NCBI GenBank assembly: GCA_002731315.1
Contig: PCBG01000005.1
Span: 15,491-39,570 of the forward strand
Direction of reading: 5' to 3'
DNA: 24,080 nt
Origin: Rhodospirillaceae bacterium
GTDB taxonomy: Bacteria > Pseudomonadota > Alphaproteobacteria > Puniceispirillales > Puniceispirillaceae
The notes below the pieces were generated by a model. The model was not told where the DNA came from. It ran no database searches and worked only from the letters and a program-made list of their open reading frames with translations. This document shows positions 6,480 through 16,545 of the stretch, piece by piece. Numbering within the stretch: the first letter of the stretch is position 1; each line of letters opens with the position of its first letter. The position numbers were made by a program, and so were the translations under genes.

Positions 6480-7995
6480 TCTTATATCCTCATTCGCCGC
6501 TGTCCCGCATGATAATGCTGACCTCGCCGCGATCGACATCACCAGCATCGCCGCAGATTCACGAGCTGTAACCAAAGGCGACATGTTCTTTGCCCTTGCC
6601 GGCAGTCATGCCGACGGGAGGGACTTTGCCGCCGCCGCCATCACTGCCGGTGCCGCCGCCATCGTCACCGATATGCGGCCTCTCGACAATGCGCTGCAGA
6701 GCGCCAAGGTGCCCGTGTTGCAACACGACAATCCCCGTCTGGCGCTGGCACAGGCCGCGGCCCGCTTCTGGCCAGACCAGCCAGGCATGATTGCCGCGGT
6801 CACCGGTACCAATGGCAAGACATCAACAGTGGAATTCATGCGTCAGATCTGGAAGCGCGTCACATGGGACTCTGCATCTATCGGCACGCTGGGCATGCAG
6901 GGGATAGAAAGCCGCGACATGCAGGGCACCATGATGGGGCTTGCTGTGCTGACAACGCCTGATGCGCTGCGCTTGCATCCGGCCCTGCACCAGCTGGCCG
7001 GCGCCGGCATCACACATCTTGCGATCGAGGCAAGCAGCCACGGTCTGGAGCAGCACCGTCTGGACGGCATCAAGGTGCATATCGCCGGCTTTACCAATCT
7101 CAGCCGCGATCATCTGGACCATCACCCGGATATGGACGCCTATTTCGCTGCCAAGACGCGACTGTTCACCGATCTGCTGATGCCGGGCGGCACAGCTGTT
7201 ATCAATATTGACGATGAGCACGGCGCCCGTCTTGCCGCGCAATTGCGCGGTGATGACAGCCGCGAGATCGTGGTGCTAACAATTGGCGAGACAAAGGGTG
7301 CCGATTTCCATATTCAGGCAATAACCCCGATGGAATTCGGTTTGGATATCACCGTCGCGCATGGGAACAGGGCCCTTCGCGTGCCGGTCGCTCTTGCAGG
7401 CCGGTTCCAGGCGATGAATGCCATTACGGCTGCCGTCATGGCGCATGCCAGTGGACTTGCCCTGCATGACTCGCTTGGCGCGCTGGCCTATGTCACCGGC
7501 GCGGAAGGGCGCATGCAACTGATTGCCGGCCACCCGGCCGGGCTGCGCGTGGTCATTGACTATGCCCATACGCCGGACGCCCTGCGCGCCGCACTGGTGG
7601 CACTGCGCCCCGAGGCCGGCAACCGGCTTGCCGTGCTGTTTGGTGCCGGTGGTGACCGTGACCCCGGCAAACGGCCGATGATGGGGGCCACCGCCGCCGA
7701 ACTTGCCGATTTGGTCTTTGTCACCGATGACAATCCGCGGTCCGAGGCACCTGACGCCATTCGCCGCGATATTATTGCTGCCTGTCCGCAGGCACGCGAA
7801 ATTAGCGACCGTGCCGAAGCCATCGGCGTCGCCCTGTCCGAACTTGGCGACGATGATGTGCTGCTGATCGCCGGCAAGGGGCATGAAAGTTTCCAGCTCG
7901 TCGGTGATGAAACTCTGCCCTTTAGTGATGCCAGCGTGGCCCGCAAGGTCATCGGCGATCTAGCAAGCGCATGCCAGCAGGGGGTCCAAGGGTGA
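6466..7995 (+). CDS. murE: UDP-MurNAc-L-Ala-D-Glu--meso-DAP ligase MurE
   Basis: Cytoplasmic ATP-dependent ligase that adds the third stem-peptide residue. The 509-aa product carries the Mur ligase P-loop GTNGKTS (114-120) and a Lys in YFAAKTRLF (K230), the likely carbamylated residue. The motif DNPRSEAP (422-429) is known to mark enzymes specific for meso-diaminopimelate rather than lysine. The start is a TTG at 6466, set by AAGGGGAG ending 7 nt upstream. The nearby ATG at 6460 belongs to the ftsI frame. The gene overlaps ftsI by 14 bp and murF by 4 bp, implying coupled translation. The rare start may lower its initiation rate relative to its neighbours, which is inference. Confidence 0.97.
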   Translation: MLLTDLISSFAAVPHDNADLAAIDITSIAADSRAVTKGDMFFALAGSHADGRDFAAAAITAGAAAIVTDMRPLDNALQSAKVPVLQHDNPRLALAQAAARFWPDQPGMIAAVTGTNGKTSTVEFMRQIWKRVTWDSASIGTLGMQGIESRDMQGTMMGLAVLTTPDALRLHPALHQLAGAGITHLAIEASSHGLEQHRLDGIKVHIAGFTNLSRDHLDHHPDMDAYFAAKTRLFTDLLMPGGTAVINIDDEHGARLAAQLRGDDSREIVVLTIGETKGADFHIQAITPMEFGLDITVAHGNRALRVPVALAGRFQAMNAITAAVMAHASGLALHDSLGALAYVTGAEGRMQLIAGHPAGLRVVIDYAHTPDALRAALVALRPEAGNRLAVLFGAGGDRDPGKRPMMGATAAELADLVFVTDDNPRSEAPDAIRRDIIAACPQAREISDRAEAIGVALSELGDDDVLLIAGKGHESFQLVGDETLPFSDASVARKVIGDLASACQQGVQG

Positions 7996-9464
7996 GCCCT
8001 GCAAGCGCCAATAGATCTGCAGACAGCATCAGTACTGACATGCTGGCGCGCCGTACCGGCGGCCAATGGCACGCCAATGACGCGGCGTCAGCTGCGGTGA
8101 AATCGATTGAGATCGATAGCCGAAAATGCAGCGACGGCGCCCTGTTCGTTGCCTTACCCGGGGTGCAGGCCGATGGCCATGATTTCATTGCTGCTGCCGC
8201 CAAACGGGGGGCCACCGCCGCCCTTGTCGCGACGCCGGATACCAGCTGCGCCATGCCCCAGCTGGTGGTTGGTGATGTCCACACCGCACTTAACGATCTG
8301 GGCATCGCCGGTCGCACAGCGCATCGCGCGGCAGGTGGCAAGCTGGCTGGCATCACCGGGTCAGTTGGCAAAACCGGCAGCAAGGAAATGTTGGCACATC
8401 TGCTGTGCCGTCTGGCCGGCCCGGCAGGATTCGTCTCCAGCCGCGCCAGCTTTAACAACCATCTTGGAGTGCCGCTGACCCTGTCTATGCTGCCTGGAAC
8501 AGTGGCCCCCGCTATTCAGGAAATGGGCATGAATGCCGCCGGCGAGATCAGTCGGCTCAGCCGCATGGCATCACCGGATGTAGCGGTCATCACTTGCGTC
8601 GCGGATTCACATGCCGGCTTTTTTGAGTCGCTGGCCGATATTGCCACCGCTAAGGCCGAAATCTTCGACGGGATGGACAAGGACGGCATAGCCGTCCTGA
8701 ACCGCGATGATGCCTTCTTTAAGGATCTTGCGGCGCGGGCGAAGGCCGCCGGGATCAGCGATATTATGACTTTCGGCCGCCATGAAGATGCTTATTTCCG
8801 TCTTCTGGATATTAAAAAAGCTGCGGCGGGCCAGATAGTCGATGCCAGCCTAAGCGGCACTGCGGTCCGCTTCACCCTTGGCATGCGCAATGCGCATTGG
8901 GCGGATAATGCCATGGCGGTACTGGCAGCCGTGCATACGCTTGGCTTTGACCCGGTTGATGCCGCGAGATATTTAGATGATTTCAATGACTTGCCAGGGC
9001 GTGGCGCTGTTCTATCTGGGGCGTTTCACTCACGCCGGATCACCCTGATTGACGACAGCTACAATGCCGGTCCGCGCTCGATGCAGGCGGCCCTTGCCGG
9101 GTTGCATGGTACGGCACCGCAGATTCTTGTCCTGTCCGACATGCTGGAACTTGGCGATTGGGCCGCCGCCGCCCATACCGCGCTGGCGCCGCCGATCATG
9201 GCCTTGCGGCCACGCGTGATCATCACCATCGGGGCGGAAATGAGCCGCATGGCAACCAATCTGCCCTGCCTTGGCGGAGAACATATCGCCGCCGCCACGC
9301 CGGATGACGCCATCGCCAGTCTGCGTAAATCAGTCTGTAACGGCGACACAGTTTTCATCAAGGGATCACTTGGTTCGGGCGCATGGCGGGTCGCGCGCGC
9401 GGTTCTGGACGCCTTTAGCCAAGCAGACCCAAAGATTTCGGGAGGCGCAAACAATGCTGCCTGA
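7992..9464 (+). CDS. murF: UDP-MurNAc-tripeptide--D-Ala-D-Ala ligase MurF
   Basis: Cytoplasmic ligase that adds D-Ala-D-Ala and completes the UDP-MurNAc-pentapeptide. I chose GTG 7992, which overlaps the murE stop as GTGA and has AGGGGG (7979-7984) 7 nt upstream; this gives 490 aa. The frame is open upstream to ATG 7971, but that start has no ribosome site and would extend into murE. ATG 8040 also lacks one. Motifs are P-loop [11 protein letters not shown] (122-132), [36 protein letters not shown] and VLSDMLELG. The P-loop has GKTG where many MurF proteins have GKT followed by S or T. I recall this variant from other alphaproteobacteria, and Lys and Thr are intact. Overlap with mraY is 11 bp. 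Confidence 0.95.
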   Translation: MSPASANRSADSISTDMLARRTGGQWHANDAASAAVKSIEIDSRKCSDGALFVALPGVQADGHDFIAAAAKRGATAALVATPDTSCAMPQLVVGDVHTALNDLGIAGRTAHRAAGGKLAGITGSVGKTGSKEMLAHLLCRLAGPAGFVSSRASFNNHLGVPLTLSMLPGTVAPAIQEMGMNAAGEISRLSRMASPDVAVITCVADSHAGFFESLADIATAKAEIFDGMDKDGIAVLNRDDAFFKDLAARAKAAGISDIMTFGRHEDAYFRLLDIKKAAAGQIVDASLSGTAVRFTLGMRNAHWADNAMAVLAAVHTLGFDPVDAARYLDDFNDLPGRGAVLSGAFHSRRITLIDDSYNAGPRSMQAALAGLHGTAPQILVLSDMLELGDWAAAAHTALAPPIMALRPRVIITIGAEMSRMATNLPCLGGEHIAAATPDDAIASLRKSVCNGDTVFIKGSLGSGAWRVARAVLDAFSQADPKISGGANNAA

Positions 9465-10539
9465 CCTTTTGGTTCCGCTTGCGGGCGAATATCAGTTATT
9501 CAACCTGTTCCGCTACATTACCTTCCGGACAGGCGGGGCCACCATTACGGCCCTACTGATCAGCCTGCTGTGCGGTCCGGCGATGATACGCTGGCTGAAA
9601 GGCCATCAGGCCGAAGGCCAGCCCATCCGCAGTGACGGCCCGGAAACGCATCTTGCCAAGGTTGGCACACCGACTATGGGCGGGCTGCTGATCCTTGGTG
9701 CGTTCGTGTTTTCGACGCTGCTATGGATGCCCCTGACCAACCCCTATCTTTGGCCGGTCCTGACGGTGGCTGTTGCTTTTGGCGCGGTTGGTTCCATCGA
9801 TGACTGGATGAAATTGCGGCGCCGCTCGCATCACGGCATGTCGGGACGGATGAAGCTGGCCTTGCAGCTACTCGTTGCCTTTGTGGTAACCCTCGTCTTT
9901 ATCGAACTCTCCCCGCAACAGCTGCGCTATGGCGTTGCAATTCCATTCCTCAAGGATTCACTTGTCCCCCTGGGGCTGCTCTATGTACCCTTTGCAATGC
10001 TGGTTATGGTAGGCGCATCAAACGCAGTCAACCTGACCGACGGGCTGGACGGGCTGGCGATTGTGCCGGTGATGATTGTCGCCGCCTGTTTCGGCCTGAT
10101 TGCCTATCTTGCGGGCAATGTGAATTTTGCCAGCTATCTGCAGATTAATTATGTACCCGGCACCGGTGACCTTGCGGTGATGTGTGGCGCGTTGCTGGGG
10201 GCTGGGCTTGGCTTCCTGTGGTTCAACGCACCGCCGGCGCGCGTCTTCATGGGCGACACCGGATCGCTGGCACTTGGTGGCTCGCTGGGGGCGATTTCCG
10301 TTGCAACCCGACACGAGCTAGTGCTGGCCATTACCGGCGGGCTCTTCGTTCTGGAAACCATGTCAGTGATCCTACAGGTGGCCTCATTCAAATTGACCGG
10401 CAAGCGCATCTTCCTGATGGCACCCCTGCACCATCATTTCGAGCGTAAGGGCTGGGCCGAATCCACCATTGTGATCCGGTTCTGGATCATTTCCGTCGTG
10501 CTGGCACTTGCCGGCCTGTCATCACTGAAACTGCGCTAG
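9454..10539 (+). CDS. mraY: phospho-MurNAc-pentapeptide transferase MraY
   Basis: Integral membrane enzyme that moves phospho-MurNAc-pentapeptide from UMP to undecaprenyl phosphate, forming lipid I. ATG 9454 has GGAGG 8 nt upstream and gives 361 aa, the normal size; the open frame further upstream lies inside murF and is not used. The protein is mostly hydrophobic with about ten membrane helices. Signature residues are GTPTMGG (71-77), the Asp pair D116-D117 in [15 protein letters not shown] (193-200), MGDTG (266-270), and the HHH triad (326-328) in APLHHHFE. All known catalytic positions appear intact. It overlaps murF by 11 bp and is 14 bp before murD. Confidence 0.97.
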   Translation: MLPDLLVPLAGEYQLFNLFRYITFRTGGATITALLISLLCGPAMIRWLKGHQAEGQPIRSDGPETHLAKVGTPTMGGLLILGAFVFSTLLWMPLTNPYLWPVLTVAVAFGAVGSIDDWMKLRRRSHHGMSGRMKLALQLLVAFVVTLVFIELSPQQLRYGVAIPFLKDSLVPLGLLYVPFAMLVMVGASNAVNLTDGLDGLAIVPVMIVAACFGLIAYLAGNVNFASYLQINYVPGTGDLAVMCGALLGAGLGFLWFNAPPARVFMGDTGSLALGGSLGAISVATRHELVLAITGGLFVLETMSVILQVASFKLTGKRIFLMAPLHHHFERKGWAESTIVIRFWIISVVLALAGLSSLKLR

Positions 10540-10553
10540 GAGCCAGTCCCGCC

Positions 10554-11918
10554 ATGATGCACCCCCATTCCATGTCAGGACAGACGGTCGGGATCCTTGG
10601 GCTGGGAGTCTCAGGCATGGCAACAGCGCGCGCACTGGCCGGTGTTGGCGCGCATCTGTGGCTGCATGATGACAGTATCACGCCAGACCAGTTGCCAAAC
10701 GGCGCACAGCTCGCTGACTGGCAGGCATGGCCATGGGAGCGGATGGATGCAATGGTGATAAGCCCCGGAATCCCGCATAACCTACCAGCTCCGCACCCGG
10801 CCGCCGCCCGTGCTGCACAGGCCGGGATCGAAGTCATTAGCGAGGTTGAGATAGCGCTGCGGGCACATCCGGCGGCACGCCTCATTGTGGTCACCGGTAC
10901 CAATGGCAAATCCACTACCACCGCGCTGCTTGGCCATTGCCTGCGCGCTGCCGGCATACCGGTCGCCGTTGGCGGCAATATCGGTGATGCCGCCTGCAAT
11001 CTGCAGGATCCGGGCTGCGATGGCGTCATTGTTCTCGAGATGTCGTCCTATCAGCTAGAAACAACCCCCGCGCTGCGGGCGGATATTGCGGTGCTGCTGA
11101 ATATCACGCCGGACCATCTTGACCGGCATGGCGGCATGACCGGCTATGTTGCTGCTAAGGCGCTGGCGCTGGCGGCAGTTGGTGCGGACGGGCTTGCCGT
11201 TATCGGGGCCGGTGATGCACATGTACGCGAGCTGGCCGATGGCCTGCGCCAGCGCAGCGCCGATCATGCCGATACCCCCGGCCTTGCCATGATCACCCCT
11301 GACAAGACGCCGTCTGCGGTGCGCGATTGCGCGGCACTTGCCGGCAGCCATAATGCTGAAAATGCAACTGCGGTGGCCATCTGCCTGCGCCATCTTGGCT
11401 GTTCCGAGGATGCAATCCATGCCGGCATCAGCAGCTTTGCCGGGTTACCACACCGCCTGCAACCGGTGACCAGCAACGCCAGTGTAACCTTTGTCAATGA
11501 TAGCAAGGCAACCAATGGCGTGGCGACGGCGCGCGCGCTAACCGCTTTCGAGACGATCTTCTGGATTGCCGGTGGCGAGGCCAAGGAAGGCGGCCTTGGT
11601 CCGGCCGCTGCCGTGACCGATGCGGTGCAAAAGGCCTATCTGATCGGTGCCGCGGCCAAGGATTTTGCCGTCACGCTGGACGGACGCTGCCCCGTCACCC
11701 TGTGCGGTGATCTGGAAACCGCCACCGAAAGCGCTTTTGCCGATGCCAGTGCAGCCACGGCCGGGGGGCATGGCAAAGCCACCATCCTGCTATCACCGGC
11801 CGCTGCATCATTTGACCAGTTCCCGAATTTTGCGGCGCGCGGCAAGTTGTTCGCCAGCATTGCACACCGGCTTGTAGCCGCCGCCCCTGTCACAATCAGC
11901 GGAGGCACGCATGCTTGA
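10554..11918 (+). CDS. murD: UDP-MurNAc-L-alanine--D-glutamate ligase MurD
   Basis: Cytoplasmic ligase that adds D-Glu to UDP-MurNAc-L-Ala, the second stem-peptide step. The 454-aa product has an N-terminal Rossmann-type domain beginning TVGILGLGVSG, the ATP loop GTNGKST (115-121), the ITPDHLDRHGG segment, and a C-terminal domain with NDSKATNG and LLSPAAASFDQFPNF. Two adjacent ATG codons (10554 and 10557) are possible; AGGAG at 10538-10542 is 11 nt from the first, so I keep the first. It follows mraY after 14 bp, one of the two small non-overlapping junctions in the core, and overlaps ftsW by 8 bp. Confidence 0.96.
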   Translation: MMHPHSMSGQTVGILGLGVSGMATARALAGVGAHLWLHDDSITPDQLPNGAQLADWQAWPWERMDAMVISPGIPHNLPAPHPAAARAAQAGIEVISEVEIALRAHPAARLIVVTGTNGKSTTTALLGHCLRAAGIPVAVGGNIGDAACNLQDPGCDGVIVLEMSSYQLETTPALRADIAVLLNITPDHLDRHGGMTGYVAAKALALAAVGADGLAVIGAGDAHVRELADGLRQRSADHADTPGLAMITPDKTPSAVRDCAALAGSHNAENATAVAICLRHLGCSEDAIHAGISSFAGLPHRLQPVTSNASVTFVNDSKATNGVATARALTAFETIFWIAGGEAKEGGLGPAAAVTDAVQKAYLIGAAAKDFAVTLDGRCPVTLCGDLETATESAFADASAATAGGHGKATILLSPAAASFDQFPNFAARGKLFASIAHRLVAAAPVTISGGTHA

Positions 11919-13089
11919 ACGTACCGACCGTTCGCTTGTTGGAATCTGGTGGTGGACTGTGGACCGCTGGCTGCTGGCCAGCGCCATCCTGCTGATGGTC
12001 ATCGGTACTTTGCTGGTCATGGCCGCCGGCCCCGCGGTTGCCACCAATATCCAGCTTGCTTCGCAGCATTTTGGTATACGCCAGTCGATCTATCTGATCC
12101 CGGCGTTGGGGGCGATGCTGTTCTTTTCGATATTGGAGCCGCGCCCGATCCGCATCCTAGCGATATTAGGACTGACGGTCACCATCGGCCTGATGATTGC
12201 GGCAATCCTTGTCGGCAGCGAGATCAAGGGTGCAACGCGATGGATCACAATCGCCGGCATCAATCTGCAGCCGTCCGAATTTGCAAAGCCCTTCTTTGCT
12301 ATCGTGTCGGCCTGGCTGCTGACGCTGTGGCGCGAGGGGCAGGATTTCCCAGGCTGGATCTATTCAGCAGCGCTGATGGCCATTCTTGTCGGCATACTGG
12401 TGCTGCAGCCCGATATCGGCATGACCTTCCTGATGGCCGTCACCTGGGGCTTCCAGATGTTTCTTGCTGGACTGCCCATGCTGCTGGTGATCGGTGTTGT
12501 CGCGCTGGCCCCGCTGGGGCTTTGGGCGGCCTATCTGAAACTGGATCATGTGGAAAAGCGGATCGACCGGTTCTTTGAGGGCGGCGCATGGCAGGTGGAG
12601 CAGGCGCGAGATTCCTTTGCCAATGGCGGCCTTTTAGGCGTTGGCCCCGGTGATGGCACCGTCAAGCTGCATTTGCCAGATGCGCATTCCGACTTCATCT
12701 TTGCAGTCGCCGCCGAGGAATATGGTGCGCTGGCCTGTCTCAGCCTGATTGGACTTTACGGCTTCATCGTGCTGCGCGGTTTTGCCCGCACCATGTCGGA
12801 TGAAGGGCTATTTGCGCTGATTGCCGGCTCCAGCCTTCTGGCACAGTTCGGGGTTCAGGCTGCCATCCATATGGCCTCATCCGCCGATTTCATCCCGACC
12901 AAGGGCATGACACTGCCGCTAATCAGCTATGGCGGCTCGTCGCTGGTCGCCAGCGGCGTGACCATGGGGCTGATCCTCGCGCTGACCCGACGGCGCAAGC
13001 CGTATGCGCTTCCCGGACAGCGCCGCCATTTGCCAACTGGCAGCGCCACCTCGCAGACTCAGGAGGCAGTGTCATGGCAAAACCCCTAA
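11911..13089 (+). CDS. ftsW: septal peptidoglycan glycosyltransferase FtsW
   Basis: SEDS-family membrane glycosyltransferase that polymerises lipid II at the septum with FtsI. The 392-aa product is hydrophobic, with about ten membrane helices after a short cytoplasmic N-terminus rich in Trp. The essential periplasmic aspartate corresponds to D261 in LPDAHSDFIFA. The family motif KGMTLPLISYGGSS is near the C-terminus, followed by a basic, polar cytoplasmic tail. ATG 11911 has GGAGG 5 nt upstream and overlaps the murD stop by 8 bp. Its end overlaps murG by 16 bp. RodA is the main alternative, but the position between murD and murG favours FtsW. Confidence 0.96.
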   Translation: MLERTDRSLVGIWWWTVDRWLLASAILLMVIGTLLVMAAGPAVATNIQLASQHFGIRQSIYLIPALGAMLFFSILEPRPIRILAILGLTVTIGLMIAAILVGSEIKGATRWITIAGINLQPSEFAKPFFAIVSAWLLTLWREGQDFPGWIYSAALMAILVGILVLQPDIGMTFLMAVTWGFQMFLAGLPMLLVIGVVALAPLGLWAAYLKLDHVEKRIDRFFEGGAWQVEQARDSFANGGLLGVGPGDGTVKLHLPDAHSDFIFAVAAEEYGALACLSLIGLYGFIVLRGFARTMSDEGLFALIAGSSLLAQFGVQAAIHMASSADFIPTKGMTLPLISYGGSSLVASGVTMGLILALTRRRKPYALPGQRRHLPTGSATSQTQEAVSWQNP

Positions 13090-14171
13090 TCGCACTGGCG
13101 GCTGGCGGGACTGGCGGGCACATCTTCCCGGCACTGGCCATTGCTGAGACGTTGCGCGATAACGGCTTTGACACATTGATGCTGACCGATCGCCGCGGCG
13201 CACGGCTGATCCCAGATGCCCGCCGGATGGTGCTGCCGGCTGAATCCCCCTTTCAGAGGAATGTCCTCCGCTGCCTTCGGGCCATAGCGGCACTGGGCGC
13301 GGCCACTTTGGCGACACTGGTTCTGATCGCCCGTCGTCGCCCGTGCGTGATGATCGGTTTTGGCGGCTATCCCGCTTTTGGGCCGTTGCTTGCCGCGCGC
13401 CTTACGGCCACCCCTGCGCTGCTGCATGAACAAAATGCCGTTCTGGGACGTACCAACCGCATGCTGGCACGCTCGACAGGCTATCTGGCGATCAGCTGGG
13501 CGGATACATCCAACGTGCCAGATGGCGTTATCACAAGGCGCCTTGGCATGCCGGTGCGTACCGCCTTTTTAGATATTCCGCCGGCAACAGCGCCCAAGGA
13601 TGACAGTATTGCCCTGTCGGTGGTTGGTGGCTCGCTGGGGGCGATGGTGTTTGCCGACCTTGTGCCCGATGCCATCAGCCATCTTGATGTAGCGCTGCGC
13701 CGCCGTTTGACTATAACCCAGCAATGCCGCACCGACCAGCAGGCTGCGCTCGCCGCTCGCTATGACGCGATGGGCGTGCGCGCCGATATCCGCCCGTTCT
13801 TTGATGACATGCCGCGCATCCTTGCCGACAGTAAGCTTGTGATCAGCCGCGCCGGCGCCTCGTCGGTCGCCGAACTTGCCGCCGCTGGGCGGCCGGCCTT
13901 ACTGGTGCCGTTTGGCGGCGCGATGGATGACCATCAGACACGCAATGCACAGCAGCTGGAAGCTATTGGCGGCGGGCTTTGCCTTGCCGAATCCTGCCTC
14001 ACCGCGTCCGCTCTGGCGACACATCTGACCACTCTGCTAGGGGACCCGGCGCGCCTTTGCGCGATGGGCAAGGCCGCACGCAGCCTTGCCGCCACCGACG
14101 CCGCCACCGCGATTGCCAACTGGGCGCTTGAAATTGGCCAGGTGACTGACAAAACAAGGAATGCGGCATGA
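13074..14171 (+). CDS. murG: UDP-GlcNAc:lipid I GlcNAc transferase MurG
   Basis: Peripheral inner-membrane GT-B glycosyltransferase that adds GlcNAc to lipid I, giving lipid II. The 365-aa product begins with the glycine loop AAGGTGGHIFPALA (9-22). It has GFGGYPAFGP and HEQNAVLGRTNR in the N-terminal acceptor domain. VVGGSLGA opens the donor domain. The UDP-GlcNAc signature is SRAGASSVAELAAAGRPAL (starting at residue 258) followed by VPFGGAMDDHQTRNA. AGGAGG at 13061-13066 is 7 nt before ATG 13074. The start lies inside ftsW (16-bp overlap), and the end overlaps murC as ATGA. Confidence 0.97.
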   Translation: MAKPLIALAAGGTGGHIFPALAIAETLRDNGFDTLMLTDRRGARLIPDARRMVLPAESPFQRNVLRCLRAIAALGAATLATLVLIARRRPCVMIGFGGYPAFGPLLAARLTATPALLHEQNAVLGRTNRMLARSTGYLAISWADTSNVPDGVITRRLGMPVRTAFLDIPPATAPKDDSIALSVVGGSLGAMVFADLVPDAISHLDVALRRRLTITQQCRTDQQAALAARYDAMGVRADIRPFFDDMPRILADSKLVISRAGASSVAELAAAGRPALLVPFGGAMDDHQTRNAQQLEAIGGGLCLAESCLTASALATHLTTLLGDPARLCAMGKAARSLAATDAATAIANWALEIGQVTDKTRNAA

Positions 14172-15589
14172 GCGAACTTCCCCTTTCCATCGGCACAATG
14201 CATTTCACCGGTATTGGCGGCATCGGGATGAGCGGCATTGCCGAGATTCTGTTTGAGCTTGGTTATGATGTGCAGGGCAGCGATATTTCGGAAAATGCCA
14301 ATGTACGCCGGCTGCGCGACAAGGGCATTCCAGTAATTTACGGCCATTCCGCCGAGAACGTGGCGAATGCGTCCATCTTGGTGATCTCAACCGCGATCAA
14401 GCAGGACAACCCGGAACTGGTCGCCGCACGCGAACGCTTTCTGCCAATTGTCCATCGCGCCGAAATGCTGGGGGAATTGATGCGGCTGCGCTGGTCGGTT
14501 GCCGTTGCCGGCACGCATGGCAAGACCACCACGACATCGCTGATCGCAACCCTCATGGCTTCAGCCCGCATCGACCCGACCGTGATCAATGGCGGCATCA
14601 TCACCGGCTGGGGCAGCAATGCGCGCCTTGGTAAGGGGCAGTGGATGGTGGTTGAGGCGGATGAAAGCGACGGGTCCTTCTCGAAACTGAACCCCACGGT
14701 TGCGGTTGTCACCAATATCGACCCTGAGCATCTGGACCATCACGGCACCTTCGAGGCGCTGGAAACGGCCTTTTTCAATTTTGTTGCAGCGGTGCCTTTC
14801 TATGGCTTTGCCACACTGTGTATCGATCATCCGACCGTGCAGCGGCTGATGGCCGGCATCAAGGACCGCCGTATCATCACCTATGGTCTGTCAGCGAATG
14901 CCGATGTGCGCGCGGTCAATCTTCGGCATGACGGGCCAGCCATGCTCTTTGACGTCCTGCTGTCAGACCGCACCGCCGGGACGCAATCGCAGATGAACAG
15001 CCTGCGCTTCCCGATGCTGGGGGAACATAATGTCCAGAACTGTCTTGCGGCCATCGCCGTGGCACTGGAAATGGGGATGACCCCGGATGAAATTGCCACG
15101 GCCCTTGCCAGCTTCGGTGGAGTCGGACGCCGATTCGAGACAAAGGGTGTCAGCAGCGGGGTAACTGTGATTGATGATTATGGCCACCACCCGGTCGAGA
15201 TTCGCGCCGCCCTCCAGGCCGGCCGCATGCTGTGCGGAACGAACAAGCTGGTCGCTGTGGTGCAGCCGCATCGTTACAGCCGCCTCGCCGATCTGTTTGA
15301 TGATTTCTGCGCCTGCTTCAATGATGCTGACGAGGTACTGGTCGCCGATGTCTATGCCGCTGGCGAGGCCCCGATAGACGGCATCGATAATGCAGCGCTT
15401 GTGACCGGTCTTCGAGACCATGGTCATCGCGGGCCAGCCATCCTGCACAGCCGCGATACCCTTGCCGCCGAAATTCTGGAACGCACCTCAGCAGGCGATC
15501 TTGTAATGTGCCTTGGCGCTGGCGATATCACCGGCTGGGCAGCCGATCTTCCTGGCGAAATGGATGGATTGCGTAGGGGGGCATCATGA
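14168..15589 (+). CDS. murC: UDP-MurNAc--L-alanine ligase MurC
   Basis: Cytoplasmic ligase for the first stem-peptide residue. The 473-aa product starts with the characteristic HFTGIGGIGMSGIAEIL (12-28). Next come the ATP loop GTHGKTTTT (115-123), the VEADESDGSF motif with the conserved acidic pair, NIDPEHLDHHG, and VIDDYGHHPVEI followed by QPHRYSR in the C-terminal domain. These are standard MurC hallmarks and separate it from Mpl and the other Mur ligases. AAGGA at 14156-14160 is 7 nt before ATG 14168. Both ends are ATGA overlaps, with murG and murB. Confidence 0.97.
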   Translation: MSELPLSIGTMHFTGIGGIGMSGIAEILFELGYDVQGSDISENANVRRLRDKGIPVIYGHSAENVANASILVISTAIKQDNPELVAARERFLPIVHRAEMLGELMRLRWSVAVAGTHGKTTTTSLIATLMASARIDPTVINGGIITGWGSNARLGKGQWMVVEADESDGSFSKLNPTVAVVTNIDPEHLDHHGTFEALETAFFNFVAAVPFYGFATLCIDHPTVQRLMAGIKDRRIITYGLSANADVRAVNLRHDGPAMLFDVLLSDRTAGTQSQMNSLRFPMLGEHNVQNCLAAIAVALEMGMTPDEIATALASFGGVGRRFETKGVSSGVTVIDDYGHHPVEIRAALQAGRMLCGTNKLVAVVQPHRYSRLADLFDDFCACFNDADEVLVADVYAAGEAPIDGIDNAALVTGLRDHGHRGPAILHSRDTLAAEILERTSAGDLVMCLGAGDITGWAADLPGEMDGLRRGAS

Positions 15590-16545
15590 AGCTGCGTGAC
15601 CGTCTTCCCGAAATTCGCGGCACCTATGCCGAAGCCGAACCAATGGCCCGGCATACGTGGTTTGGTGTCGGCGGCCCGGCGGATGTAATTTTCTGCCCGC
15701 GCGATGCCACTGACCTAGCCAGTTTCCTTGCCAGCTGTCCGGCCGACATCCCTCTGCTACCCCTCGGTGCCGGATCAAATTTACTGGTGCGCGATGGCGG
15801 AGTTGCCGGGGTTGTCCTACGGATGAACCAGTTCATGAACTCGATCCACCATGATGGTACCGAGATCACCGCCGACGCCGGGGCCACGGATGCCGATGTG
15901 GCGCGTCATGCCGCGCGTGCCGGCCTTGCCGGGCTAGAATTCCTAATCGGCATCCCCGGTACCATCGGGGGCGGATTGCGGATGAATGCCGGGGCCTATG
16001 GGACTGAATTCCGAGATATTACCATCTGCGCCCACGGGGTTGACCGAAAGGGCCAAGCCGTCAGCGCCACCCCCGAAGAGATGGGCATGGCCTATCGCCA
16101 CAGCGATGCGCCAGCAGACTGGATCTTCACCCATGCCACTTTCCGCGCTGTTGCCGGGGACAAAGCCACCATCAAGGCACGGATGAAAGATATTATTGCC
16201 AGCCGCAGCGATGCACAGCCACGCGGTGTCCGCACTGGTGGCAGCACCTTTGCAAATCCGCCGGGCGGCAAGGCGTGGCGGGAAATTGATGCTGCCGGCT
16301 GTCGGGGCATGATTGTTGGCGGGGCCCAGGTATCGGAAAAACACTGCAACTTCCTGGTCAACACCGGTGACGCCAGCGCCCATGACATCGAAACCCTCGG
16401 TGAAACCGTGCGCGCGCGCGTGGCAGCCCTTGGCGGGCCGGCGCTGCGCTGGGAAATCCGCCTTGTCGGACAGCAAGGCGGCAACCCAGCTCCGGCACCA
16501 GACATATCCGAAACAACAGGTAGATCTGGGGGGACGGGCGCATGA
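15586..16545 (+). CDS. murB: UDP-N-acetylenolpyruvoylglucosamine reductase MurB
   Basis: FAD- and NADPH-dependent cytoplasmic reductase that makes UDP-MurNAc from the MurA product. The 319-aa product has FAD-binding motifs PLGAGSNLLVRDGG (59-72) and GIPGTIGGGLRMNAGAYG (122-139). YRHSD (170-174) holds a conserved Arg, and the likely proton-donor Ser is in GGSTFANPPGG (S220). EKHCNFLVN (251-259) is also standard. About 30 residues at the C-terminus are rich in Gly, Pro and Thr and look unstructured. No murA lies in the window. AGGGGGG ends 5 nt before ATG 15586. ATGA overlaps join it to murC and ddl. Confidence 0.96.
   Translation: MKLRDRLPEIRGTYAEAEPMARHTWFGVGGPADVIFCPRDATDLASFLASCPADIPLLPLGAGSNLLVRDGGVAGVVLRMNQFMNSIHHDGTEITADAGATDADVARHAARAGLAGLEFLIGIPGTIGGGLRMNAGAYGTEFRDITICAHGVDRKGQAVSATPEEMGMAYRHSDAPADWIFTHATFRAVAGDKATIKARMKDIIASRSDAQPRGVRTGGSTFANPPGGKAWREIDAAGCRGMIVGGAQVSEKHCNFLVNTGDASAHDIETLGETVRARVAALGGPALRWEIRLVGQQGGNPAPAPDISETTGRSGGTGA

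Noticed and set aside
9271..9453. N-terminal extension of MraY inside murF
   Set aside because: ATG 9454 has GGAGG at 8 nt and gives the family-standard 361 aa; the extension has no similarity to MraY.
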